In this document: one piece after another, positions 10,682 to 21,790 of the stretch | Position numbering within the stretch: the first letter of the stretch is position 1 | Layout: each line of letters begins with the position of its first letter | From: Branchiostoma floridae | Lineage: Eukaryota > Chordata > Leptocardii > Amphioxiformes > Branchiostomatidae | Direction: 5' to 3' | Length of the DNA stretch: 64,000 bases | NCBI RefSeq assembly: GCF_000003815.2 | Contig: NC_049997.1 | Span: 10,533,436-10,597,435 of the forward strand | Notes under the pieces: model-generated | Told to the model about the DNA's origin: nothing | The model's input: only the letters and a program-made list of their open reading frames with translations | The model's database searches: none | Made by a program: the position numbers and the translations under genes

Positions 10682-12061
10682 AGCTAGAGGCACAACCCGC
10701 CGTACGTGCAATTTGTCCATACGCACGCGCGGATCCAGGGGGAGGCGCGCCAGGCGCGCGCCTCCCCCTTCAGCTGGCAAAAAAAAAAAAATTTGGCAAA
10801 ATAAGCCAAGACTACTAGGTATTCTGAGGGACGCCAAGAATAGTGACAACGTTATAAAACTAATTCGCTTATTTGAAAGGAGATTTTCTGGTAATTATTT
10901 AGAGAAACTTGCGGTTTGGGTCAAGTAAGCTTAAACGTAAACAGTAAAGGTCTGGAGACGGAGCGCAGCCGCATCAATATTTTCTCCCCATGAAACTGGT
11001 GCCGGGCCGCTGTAAGCCAAAATCGGCGTGAGCGTGGAAATTTTGTAAGATCTCCAGAAAATCAGAGGAAGTTAATTATTTTTTATAAACTGATGATTTC
11101 TATCGTCCGTCATCGTCTAGAGAGACGCGACCGGTCGACCCCGCCTTGGGAAAATCGGCGTCGTGCGGCGGCACCCCCCTCCCCACTATATTTCTGATCA
11201 GTCGCCGCGATGATCGTGCCTACGTTTTTTTTTTTTTTTGGTCATTTTTCCCGATTAACCGTCATCAATTGCCACCACAGAAGCAAAAGAGTACGTAATA
11301 TATGTAATTTCAAATGCGTAAGACACTTTCAAAATAGTCTCCGGCAAGCCTCAGACCCCACGAGATTTCTATGCGATTTTATACTATAGGAGCGCAAGTC
11401 ACATCGACAGCCAGATACAAATAATTTTGCGATATTGTTTGTGTAGCGTGGCATCATTTTTGAATATTAAGAAGGAGGAACTAGCCTTCGTTAGGTTTGT
11501 TTTCAACCTCCTTGGTGGTAGTTGTTAAAAAAAATGTCCCTAACGTGAACTAGACAGCCACAGACATGACAAAAAGTCAGTGTTAGTTTGTTTCTCAAAT
11601 TTGCTCAGAGATGGCTCTAAAATGCACCAGAGAGCCTCTATTTCTTAAAAATTTTCTGGGGGAGGCCCCCCATACCCCCCCAACGAGAGGGGGGAAACCC
11701 CCCTCTCGTGCTCTCCCCCCGCGCAGCTTGCGCTGCGCGGCCGCGGCCTTCGGCCGCGTCATGGTGCGCGCCCCCCCCTTAACAAATTTCTGGATCCGCC
11801 AGTGATACGTTCTTTTTGTAGGCCACGTCCACCACGTATTTCTGAAAACGTTCTGACACGTACTGACACGTACTGAGGGCGAATCCGCAGCCCGATGGCA
11901 CACAAAGTTTTGCCTGCACGTACGTGTGGCGTTCTACGGCATGTATGCGTGCTCCAAAATCCTCCGGATTCCCTACGATTTCGTACGGAGGCGGTACTCA
12001 TCACGGATCCCAAAAGATTGCCCATGTTTTGGCACTTAGACAGCGGGTTGTGCCCTTAGCT
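10682..12061. mobile_element. MITE family 1 copy, split by a nested transposon
   Basis: The left end agctagaggcacaacccg and right end gggttgtgcccttagct are those of MITE family 1. The copy is interrupted after its first ~50 bp by the 1,071-bp element at 10734-11804; the unbroken form is at 25940-26227 in unit 2. Confidence 0.8.
10734..11804. mobile_element. 1,071-bp DNA transposon with CAC/GTG ends, unit 1 only
   Basis: The ends are CACGCGCGGATCCAG and the complement of CTGGATCCGCCAGTG. ATACG is duplicated on both sides (10729-10733 and 11805-11809), and unit 2 has one ATACG at the empty site near 25977. The 5' side starts with a GC-rich palindrome. Near the 3' end are three consecutive perfect hairpins: 12-bp stem at 11683-11709, 9-bp stem at 11719-11740 and 7-bp stem at 11742-11758. 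No transposase frame is visible, so it looks non-autonomous. CAC termini and a 5-bp duplication recall Transib-type elements, but the terminal heptamer does not match them well, so the superfamily is left open. Confidence 0.8.
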
Positions 12062-12810
12062 TAATTTTATCCTACGGTTCTGTTTGCACATAAGCCACAA
12101 ATTTGTTGCGGTGTTCCTGTCAAGTACCAATAGAGCAGTACATTTTGGTGGTTTAACTGGTAGGATATGGCGTCCATTTTTGTCGCCGGGTCCCGGATTT
12201 GATTTTAACAGGCGTAAAAAAAAAATCGGTGCCCCAAAATTTTTAACCGGCAGGCGTCTGGTCGCACGAAGACACGCACTACCATTAGGTCATATAAATA
12301 CTTTTGTATTAGATTTCTTAGCTGTAGATTCTCAAAAATATTATGTTAAGCGTACAGATTTGTCCCTTTATGAACTTATGTAATGTTATGTATTTCTTGC
12401 ACATTCTTATGTATTGTGTAGGTGAAACGTTGGGGTTGTATACGTAGTGTATCATGTAGGGCATAGGAAAATAAATTTCTGTGTTTGATGCTTAAAACTG
12501 TGCTTGTCGATTCTTGCAAATCATAGATATAAGCCCTGGACGATTCAAAATATACCTATTTTATATCAGCCAATGAAAGTTGTTTATCTTTATGTTTTTT
12601 TTTTTTTTTAGATTCTTTGAAACTTTTAATACATTCTTAGATTTCTTCACGTTTTTTCTTTAATGTAGATAAAACGTCTTCCTGTATCTCTATACGTGTG
12701 ACGTTACCTGTATCTTAATCGGTATAGCCCCTCCTTTTGAGTATAACATAAGACGTAGATCCTTTGTGTGATTGACGTATGTGAAATATATGGGCTTGCG
12801 TAAAAATAAT

Positions 12811-13036
12811 GACACAACCCGCCGTACGTGCGGTGAATCCGCAGCCCGATGGTACACAAAGTTTTGCCTTCAAGTAAAGTTCTGCGGCGTGTCTGTGTGC
12901 TCCAAAATCCTTCGGATTCTCTAAGAGTTCGTACGGAGGCGGTACTTACCACTCACGGATCCCAAACGATTGCCCATGCACGTTATGGTACGTAGACAGC
13001 CCGTATTTGCACGTACGGCGGGTTGTGCCCTTAGCT
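12811..13036. mobile_element. MITE family 1, short copy
   Basis: It starts gacacaacccgccgtacgtg and ends with gcacgtacggcgggttgtg followed by cccttagct. The interior shares the family block with tacggaggcggtac. It lies in the spacer present only after unit 1. Confidence 0.75.
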
Positions 13037-13141
13037 TAAGTTATGCTCCTAGTGGGGCTGAGGCCTTCTGAGGTTGTCTTAAAAATGATACTTAGAGTTA
13101 TCCATGGCTCTTGACTTTTTTTCTCCAAGTAGTCACCCCCA

Positions 13142-13360
13142 TAGAACTAGAACCAGCAACTCAAAACAACCCCGGCACTCGGGGTACAATTGTATTCAAT
13201 ACAGTCTATCAGACTCTTTGTGTGATTGACGTATGTGACGTACATGCAGGGGCTCACGTCAAAGCGGTCAATAACGCTTCGCCACTCCGATATGACTAGA
13301 ATCAGCAACCCCAAACATCTCTGGCAGTCGGGGTACAGTTGACGTCAATACAGTTGATCA
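13142..13360 (+). repeat. Pair of ~70-bp direct repeats in the spacer
   Basis: 13142-13213 and 13293-13360 share gaa(c/t)cagcaac, cggggtaca and caatacagt(c/t)gatc-like strings. A nearby string tttgtgtgattgacgtatgtga occurs at about 12760 and 13217. Nothing coding is evident. Confidence 0.5.
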
Positions 13361-13625
13361 AATTGGAGAAGAAAGAAGAGCTAATCAATATAGGGTTAAT
13401 GACCCGCGATGAGGTGTATACGGTGCCATACAGCGTAGCGACCGAGGTCGTTTATGAGCTGGTTATAGGAACAGCCATGAATTATGGCACCGTATATACC
13501 GAAGGAAGCGGGTCATTAACGTTATTATCAGACAATGTTATATATCTATACGTGACGACTCCGGAGAGCGCATTACATTACATACATTGTAACGTTAGCC
13601 CATAGACGAGATCCAATTTGTTCGT
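13353..13625. mobile_element. Palindromic MITE-like element
   Basis: GTTAATGACCCGC at 13395-13407 is repeated inverted at 13508-13520, with inner arms gtgtatacggtgccata and tatggcaccgtatatac. Outer arms caaattgg and ccaatttg lie near 13358 and 13613. An open frame across it (13339-13605) arises from the palindrome and is not taken as a gene. Confidence 0.55.
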
Positions 13626-13879
13626 CCCGCCATTTTCCTTGCTCTCCCTACCTTTTGAAACTTCTTACCTACCTTTGTGGCTGGGCGATAAAATCTCACC
13701 AGCACTCCCTGCACCTTTCGTATACAGCACTGTTTGCGATCTATCTCTATGTACTACAAACGCATCCGAACTGCCGCCATTTTGTTCACTCATTTGCGGT
13801 ATGTGTGGCTCTCGTTCCCAGAGTCGTAAAATCTTCTACTCACAAATCATGTACAGTACTCTGAGAACGAGACCTATGC

Positions 13880-14000
13880 CCGTATTTTCGGACCAATGGG
13901 AATCTTGGAAAAAGCAGGTGGTTATGGCCTCATAATCACCTGGTTTTGGGGGGAAATGGAGCCTTCTGATTGGTCCACGGCGTCTGGCTATATGGTAATT
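13880..14000. mobile_element. MITE family 3 fragment (ccttctgattggtcc arm)
   Basis: The arm ccttctgattggtccacgg with tctggctatatggtaatt matches the right arm of the palindromic element at 48064-48207. A weak opposite arm with ggaccaatggga lies near 13890. Confidence 0.5.
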
Positions 14001-14398
14001 GGATATAATTCTGAATGCCTCTTGATGATGTCGAAACAATCCTCCGGACGTCTTTGAACCGCCATACTGTTTGGCTGATTTCAGCCTAATGACGAAATGA
14101 CTTTTCATTGTCAGCAGTCTATGGAATGGCCTACCACCATACATCAAATCCCTGCCCAACATCTCACGCTTTAAAAAAAGCCAATGTTCCATGTCTTCTC
14201 AAGTCATTATTTTTTTATAATTGTGTAAGTTTCTTTTGATCTGTTATGTATATATAAATGTATGTTTGCGTTGCATATGTATTTTTTTTTGTTCGAGCCC
14301 TGGTAGACAAGCCCTAAATAGGCCCTTAACCCGCTACATTAACACCATGACGTAGATGTGACTAAAGATGGTGTAAGATAAATCAGACAAGCCGAGCT

Positions 14399-14752
14399 TC
14401 ACTTCTCCGCCATCATCACAACCTCTTNNNNNNNNNNNNNNNNNNNNNNNNNNNNNNNNNNNNNNNNNNNNNNNNNNNNNNNNNNNNNNNNNNNNNNNNN
14501 NNNNNNNNNNNNNNNNNNNNNNNNNNNTAAAACATGTCTTTTGAAGTTTTCCAAATCGTCTGACAAACCTCGCGGGAGACCGCCCCAGACAGGGGAGGCA
14601 TACTCGAGCACCAGGCGGATGAAAGATATGTAAATTTGCAAGAGAACATCTGAAGGTAACCCAGCACGTCTCGCTACACGCAGGTAATGTATACGCGGTT
14701 GAGCCTTTGATTGCATGATATTTTCATAAGAGGAGTGAGTACCGAATTCCAA
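14399..14752 (-). pseudogene. Non-LTR retrotransposon reverse transcriptase fragment
   Basis: Read on the minus strand, residues HYLRVARRAGLP, then LLQIYISFIRLVLEYASPVW and GGLPRGLSDDLENFKRHVL match the region after the RT core in LINE elements, where the RxVLEYA.PVW pattern is typical. The frame then enters a 100-N gap (14428-14527). No catalytic core or endonuclease is visible nearby, so this is a fragment. Confidence 0.75.
14428..14527. other. Assembly gap (100 N)
   Basis: Exactly 100 N, inside the LINE fragment on the minus strand. Confidence 0.95.
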
Positions 14753-15187
14753 ATATTTTCGGTAATTACATAGGAGGGGCGATCACCAAATTCCAAATCC
14801 CTTTTTTTTGTTATTTTGTGGTTTGTGGTCATTTTTCTTTTTGTTTACAATATGCGACACCTGATTTCGCAGCTGCTTTGGATGTTTTACTGATTGTCGA
14901 AATATTTTCTGAAAGGAGATGGACAAAGATGCGCTAGGGAATACCATCCATATAATGGAATCGACATACAATTACCATAATCGGATGTGTTTTTCTCACG
15001 TTCCGTTCATTCTTTCGTGCGATCTTTCATTAAAATGACGCTTTATGGCAAGGAATACTTGTATCTTATACACATTGTAAGATGATCCGGAGGCGATGGA
15101 TACATAACGTATTCCCTAGCAACAGAACGGAACAGATCTGAATAGAAACCAGGCCAGTGGTGAAAGTACGCAGATGTCTCAGTCTTC

Positions 15188-15375
15188 TCATACTCCTGTC
15201 ACATTATCCACGATCTTTAGGCGAATCGATGGAAGATCGGCCATACTTAAGATCGACAGAGTGCTGCGCGTATTTTTCACCTGAAAACAGTAGTCCCTAT
15301 CACAAATAAGCCAAAATTTGTACCTTGTAAAATTATTCGTCGTCCGATCGCTTTTCACCAAATGTGACTGGGGTA
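15188..15375. mobile_element. MITE family 2, shorter copy
   Basis: It starts ctcctgtcacattatccacg and ends caaatgtgactggggtat. The interior shares ttttcacctgaaaac and a cataagcca-like string with the copies at 3160 and 18711. Confidence 0.7.
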
Positions 15376-15542
15376 TATGCAGCCATTCACTGCAGTCGGT
15401 TGCTGGGGTATTATTTCACTTTTTTTGCTATTTGCTTTCGGGACAAACGAGGACAATGTAGCACTGCACTCAAATTACTTACTAACTTATATTAACAGTG
15501 TCAAATACACAGTACTAACAGAAACTAAAGGTAGTCTTTTCT

Positions 15543-15710
15543 TTTACCTCTCCGACCGAAGTCAGGTACCTGCTTTCACACCGTGTTGAAGTAAGGTAGG
15601 CGTGTAGAGTGCATTTTCCAAGGGCACAATTTCAGGGGACAGTGGGTATCGAACTCGGGACCTCTAAATTCCGAGCCGAATGCTTTACCAGTTACGCCAC
15701 AAACGACGCC
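15543..15710 (-). mobile_element. tRNA-derived SINE, minus strand
   Basis: The complement begins ggcgtcgtttgtggcgtaac and has an A-box-like TGGCGTAACTGG and a B-box-like gagttcgataccc at tRNA-like spacing, followed by a tail with ttgtgcccttggaaaatgca. The same family lies on the plus strand at 55078-55255 with matching head and tail. RNA polymerase III boxes and copy number support a SINE. Confidence 0.8.
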
Positions 15711-16358
15711 ACTTTCCCGTTGCTAGACGTATTAGGCAAAGTATCGGGTTTAGGAGGCCAATATTAATAGTAATAAACAAGGTTAGAATTAACAAAAAAT
15801 TACATTCGTGGGAATTTGAATAAATCAATGTTTGGATTTTAAGTTAAGCGGCCAATTGGGCGGAATTTAGGTTCTAAAAATAACGACCATCATTTTGTGC
15901 TCAAAAGGGATCAACAAAAAGATTGTTTTCGTTGATTAAGAGTAAAACGAAACTTTTTTGTTGTAAGATTTTCTTTCAAATTCTATGTTTTAGTAGAGAC
16001 TTCGACATTCAATTGTCAATAATTAACAAATTTACGACATAGGCATACTATCCAGAAAATTGTTTTCTTTAAACAGAAAGAGAAAATTAGGAAATATCAA
16101 ATACGTTATATGACGTAATATAAACTGAATATAACAAAATTCGTTTCAAGGCGATTCGATAGTATTTTGGTCATATGAATTTTTAGCAGCCTTTTTTAAA
16201 ATTGAATTTCCCATAATTTCATCAAATTCAATATACAAAATTACTGTGATATCTGACTACAAAGCTAAAACGAATAAACTAAAGTACTGCAATATCAATG
16301 AAAATCAGGAAAATCTGATGTGATGTTTTCCTTTGTACGGTACGGCAACGCCCACATG

Positions 16359-16410
16359 TGGCGTCAGATGACGTGTACGTAAGACGACAGCGTCGTTCAG
16401 GTCTTATATA
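16359..16410 (+). promoter_or_regulatory. Core promoter of GPCR copy 2, CRE changed
   Basis: The position matching the copy 1 CRE reads TGGCGTCA at 16359-16366, one base off the palindrome. The downstream half site TGACG and the TATA-like TTATATA (16404-16410) are unchanged. If the CRE matters, this copy should respond less to cAMP/CREB; that is an inference. Confidence 0.5.
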
Positions 16411-16921
16411 CGTTCGTCCACTCCGCCTCCTATAGTGAATGTATTCCAAGGCCCCTGTTCTAACGTCGCAGAAAATGTCTAACAACACGACAGTTGAGCT
16501 GAACGTGACAAATACCACGCCAGAGTTTGACTGGGAGCCGTATTTCTACGCGAGTTCCCCGTATGGAGAACTCCAGCTCGTGTACCTGGGCGGCTCGCTG
16601 CTGCTGGCGGTTGGCGGGAACACCGCGGTGCTGCTGACCGTCCTTCTCACAGAGGACCTCCAGACGCCGGGAAACGTCCTGCTCTGTGCGCTGGCAGCCT
16701 CCGACATCTTCCAGGCCGTCAGCAAGATCTCGGTGGCCATGTATTTCCTGGTCATACAAGAGTCGCTATCTTGTGGTCCTTTCCAAGTGGCAGCCAGCTT
16801 CGCGTACCTTTTCTTCGTGATGTTCTCCATCTGTATCATCGCACCCATCTCACTTCGCGTACCTTTTCTTCGTGATGTTCTCCATCTGTATCATCGCACC
16901 CATCTCACTGGATAGATACTG

Positions 16922-17280
16922 GTAAGATCACTTGTCTTTCTCTTCACACATCGCAACCATATCACTGGATATATACTGACAACGTTACTGGTCTTTCCTT
17001 TCAATCACCGCACACATCTCACTGGATATATACTGAAACGTTACTTGTCTTTCTCTTCAATCATCGTACACATGTCACTAGATAGATATAGTTAATGTTA
17101 CCTGTCTTTCTCTTCAATAATAGCACCCATCTCACTGGATAGATACTGGTAACGTTACTTGTCTTTCTCTTCACACATCGCACACATCTTAGAGAATAGA
17201 TACTGGTAGCGTTACTTGTCACTCTTTTCAATCGTCGCACCCATATTTTTGGCTGGATACTCGTAGCGTCACGTCTAGCT
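16922..17280 (+). repeat. Exon-derived ~57-bp minisatellite, copy 2
   Basis: Same array as 1087-1385, but with six units; the extra one (about 17058-17100) reads cacatgtcactagatagata. The 55-bp exon duplication lies immediately upstream, so the same spot has expanded more than once. Confidence 0.85.
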
Positions 17281-17622
17281 TTCTCTTTCAACATCCAAAA
17301 TGTTATCTATCTCCTTCAGACACACCTTTCTGAATGTTTTATTTCATAAGATATACCTTACCAAATACAACACTTATTCAATGTATCACATTGTTGCAAC
17401 TGTTTTTAGATGCTGCTTTTTCATCTATTCAAATATTAGAGAGGTAGTGTGATTTTTACTTACTGTTAACAAATAACAGTTTACAAAAGGGCAATTGAAT
17501 ATGAATGTGGAATCTGGATTATTCATGTGTATGAAGTGTGTATCGCGTATGAAACATAGCTAAAACATAGTCTCCTCCATAGCGTTTTTAGAAAGTCATT
17601 AAATAATTATGTAACAGAAAAC

Positions 17623-17931
17623 AGCTAAGGGCACAACCCGACGTACGTGCAATTTCTCCGTATGTTTGGGGAGAGGCCACGCTCGCCACGTATGTTCTGA
17701 AAACGTGGGGAACGACTGGCAGGAGCAGGGAAGGAGTATGTCTACGCACGGCACATAAAGTTTTCTTTGCGCATAAAGTTCTACGGCGTGTCTGTGTGCT
17801 CCAAAATACGTCGGATTATCTACGAATTCGTAAGGAGGCGGTACTTGCCACTTACGGATGCCAAAAGATTTCCCACGTTTTGGCACGTAGACAGCACGTA
17901 GTCGCACGTACGGCGGGTTGTGCCCTTAGCT
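17623..17931. mobile_element. MITE family 1, copy in unit 2
   Basis: Ends agctaagggcacaacccg and gggttgtgcccttagct, collinear with the copy at 2081-2391. It lies in intron 1 of the receptor copy. Confidence 0.8.
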
Positions 17932-18710
17932 TTAGAATTAGACGCATGGGTAACTTTATTAACCTTGCAGTAACTCCGGCTGCCAAATTATCCTTAACCA
18001 AAAGAGAGAAAAAACGGATCCAAAACAGATTTAAACACGCATTCGTGTAAACACCTCTTGAGTCAAAGAGTATCGTTAAGGAAAATGTGTGACTGCCTGG
18101 CCAATTGCAATCTCTTTATCTGGCAGATTATCAAGCCTAATGATTTGGCAACTTTATACCATTTTTCTACATCGACTGAGTGACGATACTGTTGTAAGTT
18201 AATCGCTTTAATCTTGCCAAAAAATGCAGGGCTCCTGGTTGGATTCAATCGACTTTCCTCTTGTATACATTTCACTGCTTTATGTCCGCATTGAATATTC
18301 AATTTCGAACACATTAAATCTACGCTTAGAAACGGTTTCGCTTATGACGGTTTAACCCCACCCGGGTCATACCAAATACATGAAAAAATAGTCATACCGA
18401 TTTATGCACCGAAAAGTTTTGAGTATCGGATTCAAACACAAAATCTGACTAACTCCCGACCATAGTTTTGAGTGCTGCCTAAAGGTAAGAGAAACGAAAA
18501 AGTATAAAGAGTTTTGATATGATATGATATATGATATGATATGATATAATAAGATATGAGTATTTTTACTTTTTTAATTGAAGATCAGTAATCTCGACCT
18601 TTTGGCTTAAGTACGGTTTCTTCGATCAAAGACGCATTCTAGAGGTCCAACCGTTTAGATGTCCACTTCTCCACTAAGAACCCAGGTGGGTAGGTTACAC
18701 GCCCCTAATA

Positions 18711-18955
18711 CCCCTGTCACATTATCCACGATCTTTGAGCGTATCGATGGAAGATCGGCCATATCTAAGATCGACATAGGGTTGCGCATGTTTTTCACCT
18801 GAAAACCGTCCCTGTCACACATAAGCCATACTTTGTACCTTGTGCAACATTTGTTGTGCAATAAAGTTATCATTATAAGCGAGGTTCGGGTGATCGACGC
18901 AGAATCGTCGTCCAATTGATTCTCGCCAATTGTGACAGGGATATTAGTGACGCTA
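18711..18955. mobile_element. MITE family 2, short form in unit 2
   Basis: It starts aatacccctgtcacattatc like 3160 but ends after a short arm caattgtgacagggatatta. It lacks most of the right arm present in unit 1, which shows how one site differs between duplicates. Confidence 0.7.
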
Positions 18956-19285
18956 ATCTTCAAGACTGCGTTTGTTGTCGATAGGCATATAGCGATTGAT
19001 TTAAACAGCAGTCATTACGAGCTTTTAGATGATGTAAGGCTTATTTAGTCCTACGTGCATTTTAAAATCTCTGAATGATTTTTAGTTATCAGCGGAGAAG
19101 TTAGCATCTAAACATATTCTCTTTGTGGGCTTGGTAACGCTAATCTTCAAAACCGTATTTGTTTTCAGTTTGTTTTTATATAGCTAACATCTAAGATGAC
19201 ATTTCTTTAATTAAAGTATTTGATCTAAAGTTGCCATCACGGTGGTAACTGAAAACAATGTTTCTCTGAAATAGCAAGCGAGGTA

Positions 19286-20405
19286 CGAGGGGTGATCAAT
19301 AAGTCCTCGGCCTCATTCAGAAATAACAAGCACAACTCAGATTTTGAGGCACGACTTCATAGTATGAAACCTTTTATCAATATCCTCCAAATTACAAATC
19401 ATTGGAGTCATTACTTTCCCGGCATTCGTTTTTTCTAAATTAGATGGTAAGTGACGAGAAAAAGAAGGGTGAAGTGATCAAACAATTTGACCCGTACACT
19501 TCAGGTCGCAGCTCAATTGTCCACTTTTTTTTCGTTATCCCTAATACCCCCTTTCCACTAGGACGGCGCTCTCGCCGCGCTCTCTCTGCGACCTACAATT
19601 TGACACATCGTTCAACGAATTGTATCGAAAATAAACGAATCTTGTTACACTTTGTGTGTTTTGTTGTCTTCTCAATCACACTTTTACGTTTTGTATGATA
19701 TACCCGGTGTGAAAGCGAAGGTTTCACATATGTTATTTAGGTCGCAGTGAGAGCGCAGCACGATCGCCGTCCTAGTGGAAAGGGGGCCTTACCTAACGTT
19801 ACTAGGTGTCGTCTACAAGGTAATGATCACAATAATTTGAATTTTGGTACACATTTATATAAGACTTTATACGTGTACGTGAGATTATCAATAAGTCCTC
19901 GGTTTCACCGAGAAATAATAAGCACAGCTCAGATTTCGAAGCATAGATGTCAAGTGTAAAGTCTTATATAAATATGTACCAAAATTCAAATTATTGTGAT
20001 CATTACTTTTCAGGCGACACCCAGTAATGTTAGGTGAGGGAGAAGGACAAAAACTTGGGCAATTGACCTGACTGTGCGGGTCAAATTGCGCTCCTAGAAG
20101 GCAGACACCCAATTTTTTTGTGCTTGAAATAGGAAGAGAATCATTATCAAACATTTTGACAATGTCTTTTGTTAATTTACGGCATGGGGAACTCGACCGA
20201 CACATGTCTGATCACAATTCACACCACTTTTTTTCTCGCCACTTACCTTCTGATTTGCAAAAAACGAATGCCTGTAAAGTAATGACTCCAATGATTTGTA
20301 ATTTGGTGGGTATTGATAAAAGGCTTCATACTATGATATTGTGCCTGAAAATTTGATTTGTACTTTATTTCTGGGTGAGGCCGAGAACTTATTGATCACC
20401 CCTCG
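19286..20405. mobile_element. Mariner/Tc1-like non-autonomous transposon, unit 2 only
   Basis: The 30-bp ends begin CGAGGGGTGATCAATAAGT and match at 29 of 30 positions. TA flanks each side (19284-19285, 20406-20407), and unit 1 has a single TA at the empty site 4521-4522. TA targets and such ends are typical of the IS630/Tc1/mariner group. A second, related end (gattatcaataagtcctcgg, about 19884) lies inside, and another MITE (19547-19786) is nested. No transposase frame is visible. Confidence 0.85.
19547..19786. mobile_element. MITE family 4 (CCCCCTTTCCACTAGGACGG ends), nested
   Basis: Perfect 22-bp inverted ends at 19547-19568 and 19765-19786. Related ends occur at about 37950-38090 and 63880-64000. 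It sits within the mariner-like element, so it is the younger insertion or travelled with it. Confidence 0.8.
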
Positions 20406-20684
20406 TAAATGTACTAAAAATCTAAGACTGGACGCAATCCCAATCGTAGTATTTAAGTAGTAAAATGTAGATAATCACTGTCTATTGGTACATGTATGCT
20501 TATTATGTTTATATTTTAATAGAAAAAATATATCGTACCTGCTGTCATGACCTGATTTTTTTGGCCATAGCTTTCCAGCTGTGTAGCTTTGTGATAGGAC
20601 GGTAGTCTAATTACGTCACGCGCAATAATTAAAAAAATCTGAAGGCGTAAGATCTCTCTAGTAGAAGTAGTCTCTTCACCTTTT

Positions 20685-20767
20685 GGCCCACGACAGGGTG
20701 AGATGGAGGGAGGTGTGCTCAGCTGCTAAGTGCCCCCACGACCACCCCCGGTCAAGGGACCGGTAAA
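20685..20767 (+). pseudogene. LINE 3' remnant, last ~80 bp
   Basis: The final 27 codons of the LINE C-terminus (AHDRVRWREV and on to the stop) as at 5233-5312. It is joined upstream directly to receptor-intron sequence, where unit 1 has another ~450 bp. The G tract of unit 1 is missing. Confidence 0.75.
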
Positions 20768-21559
20768 TTCGGCAAGAAGCAATTGATCATTAATTGAAGC
20801 AATTAAACTCTCCTAATGTCACAAATATGTCATATTAGACGTTTGCTTTTTAAACTGAATGCCTGGCAACCCCTTCAGGTTCATCAATTCCCCCCTGCGT
20901 TACCGGAACATCATGACCATGCCCCGCACGGCACTGCTGACAGGGGCTGCCGCACTCGCAGCCTTCATCGCTGTAGTTCCACCTTTAATCGAAGGAGGGC
21001 GTGACAGCTTCTTCCCGACCTTCTTCATGTGCAGGTATGGGTTGATTTTCAAGCAGATCCTACGGCAGCATAGGATAGTATCAAAAGCTGACAGAGAAGT
21101 GAAGCCGGCCTAGGGATGTGCTTGGGTACCGGGTATCTGCAATCAGTCGGCTTGAAAAAAAAAAGCTATGAACATGCAAAAAATTCTTGCATAATGAAAC
21201 TTGACTATTGAAAAACGGATTCTAATGTCATAATGAATAATGTATAGTTTGGAATAAAGTGCCCCATTACCTTCCTAGGCAACGTTTTTTAATGTGTATG
21301 CTAGACTTAGCTTTGAGGCTCTAAGATAATGTCATCCATATAATTAAATCAACATTGATTTAGAATAGCATTGAATGACATTTGTGTTTCTGATAATATT
21401 CTTTTTCTTGTTTTTTTTTGCACCGTCACAGATATGAAGGATTCGCTCGGCTGATCAGACAGGGTCTGATTAACATCTTGTTCGTCGGTACCTTGGTGGT
21501 GATGTTCGTCTGTTACTACAAGTAAGTCTTATACTACAGTGTAATTTGCACCTATTCCT

Positions 21560-21790
21560 GTAGAGGTGTAGCTCCGGCCGGGCTCCTTAGCCACAAATTT
21601 GTCCCGTTAGACTAAAGGTAATGCTTCTGTTGAAAAAATGCACTAGTGCCCGTCGAGGATGTGGCCTCGGCAAGCCTTCTTAGCCACAAATTTGTCCCGG
21701 TAAAGTGCCGGTGATGCTTCTGTCAAAAGTGCACCGGTGCCCGTCGGTAATGTAGCCCCGGTCGGACTCTGAAATCACAAATTTTGGAGC
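21560..21790 (+). repeat. Tandem repeat of about 90 bp in intron 3, copy 2
   Basis: Collinear with 6170-6400: units share ttagccacaaatttgtccc and gtgcccgtcg. Confidence 0.75.

Larger units (their letters stand above)
1..12706 (+). repeat. Tandem segmental duplication, unit 1 (GPCR copy 1)
   Basis: Positions 1-12706 align almost base for base with 15781-26884. Matches begin at the first base of the window and continue through promoter, all exons, introns and 3' flank, ending near the shared string tctctatacgtgtga. The unit therefore probably starts at or before position 1. Unit 1 alone carries insertions at about 1698-2069, 3826-4337, 4797-5242 and 10734-11804. Single-base differences and small indels are scattered throughout at a few percent. 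Confidence 0.95.

Noticed and set aside
10734..11804. RAG/Transib-type element with recombination signals
   Set aside because: The ends CACGCGC and CACTGGC do not fit the CACWATG-like heptamer, and no transposase is present; only the CAC start and 5-bp duplication agree.
13339..13605. 88-codon open frame
   Set aside because: It spans a palindromic element, has no recognisable domain, and its length follows from the inverted arms.
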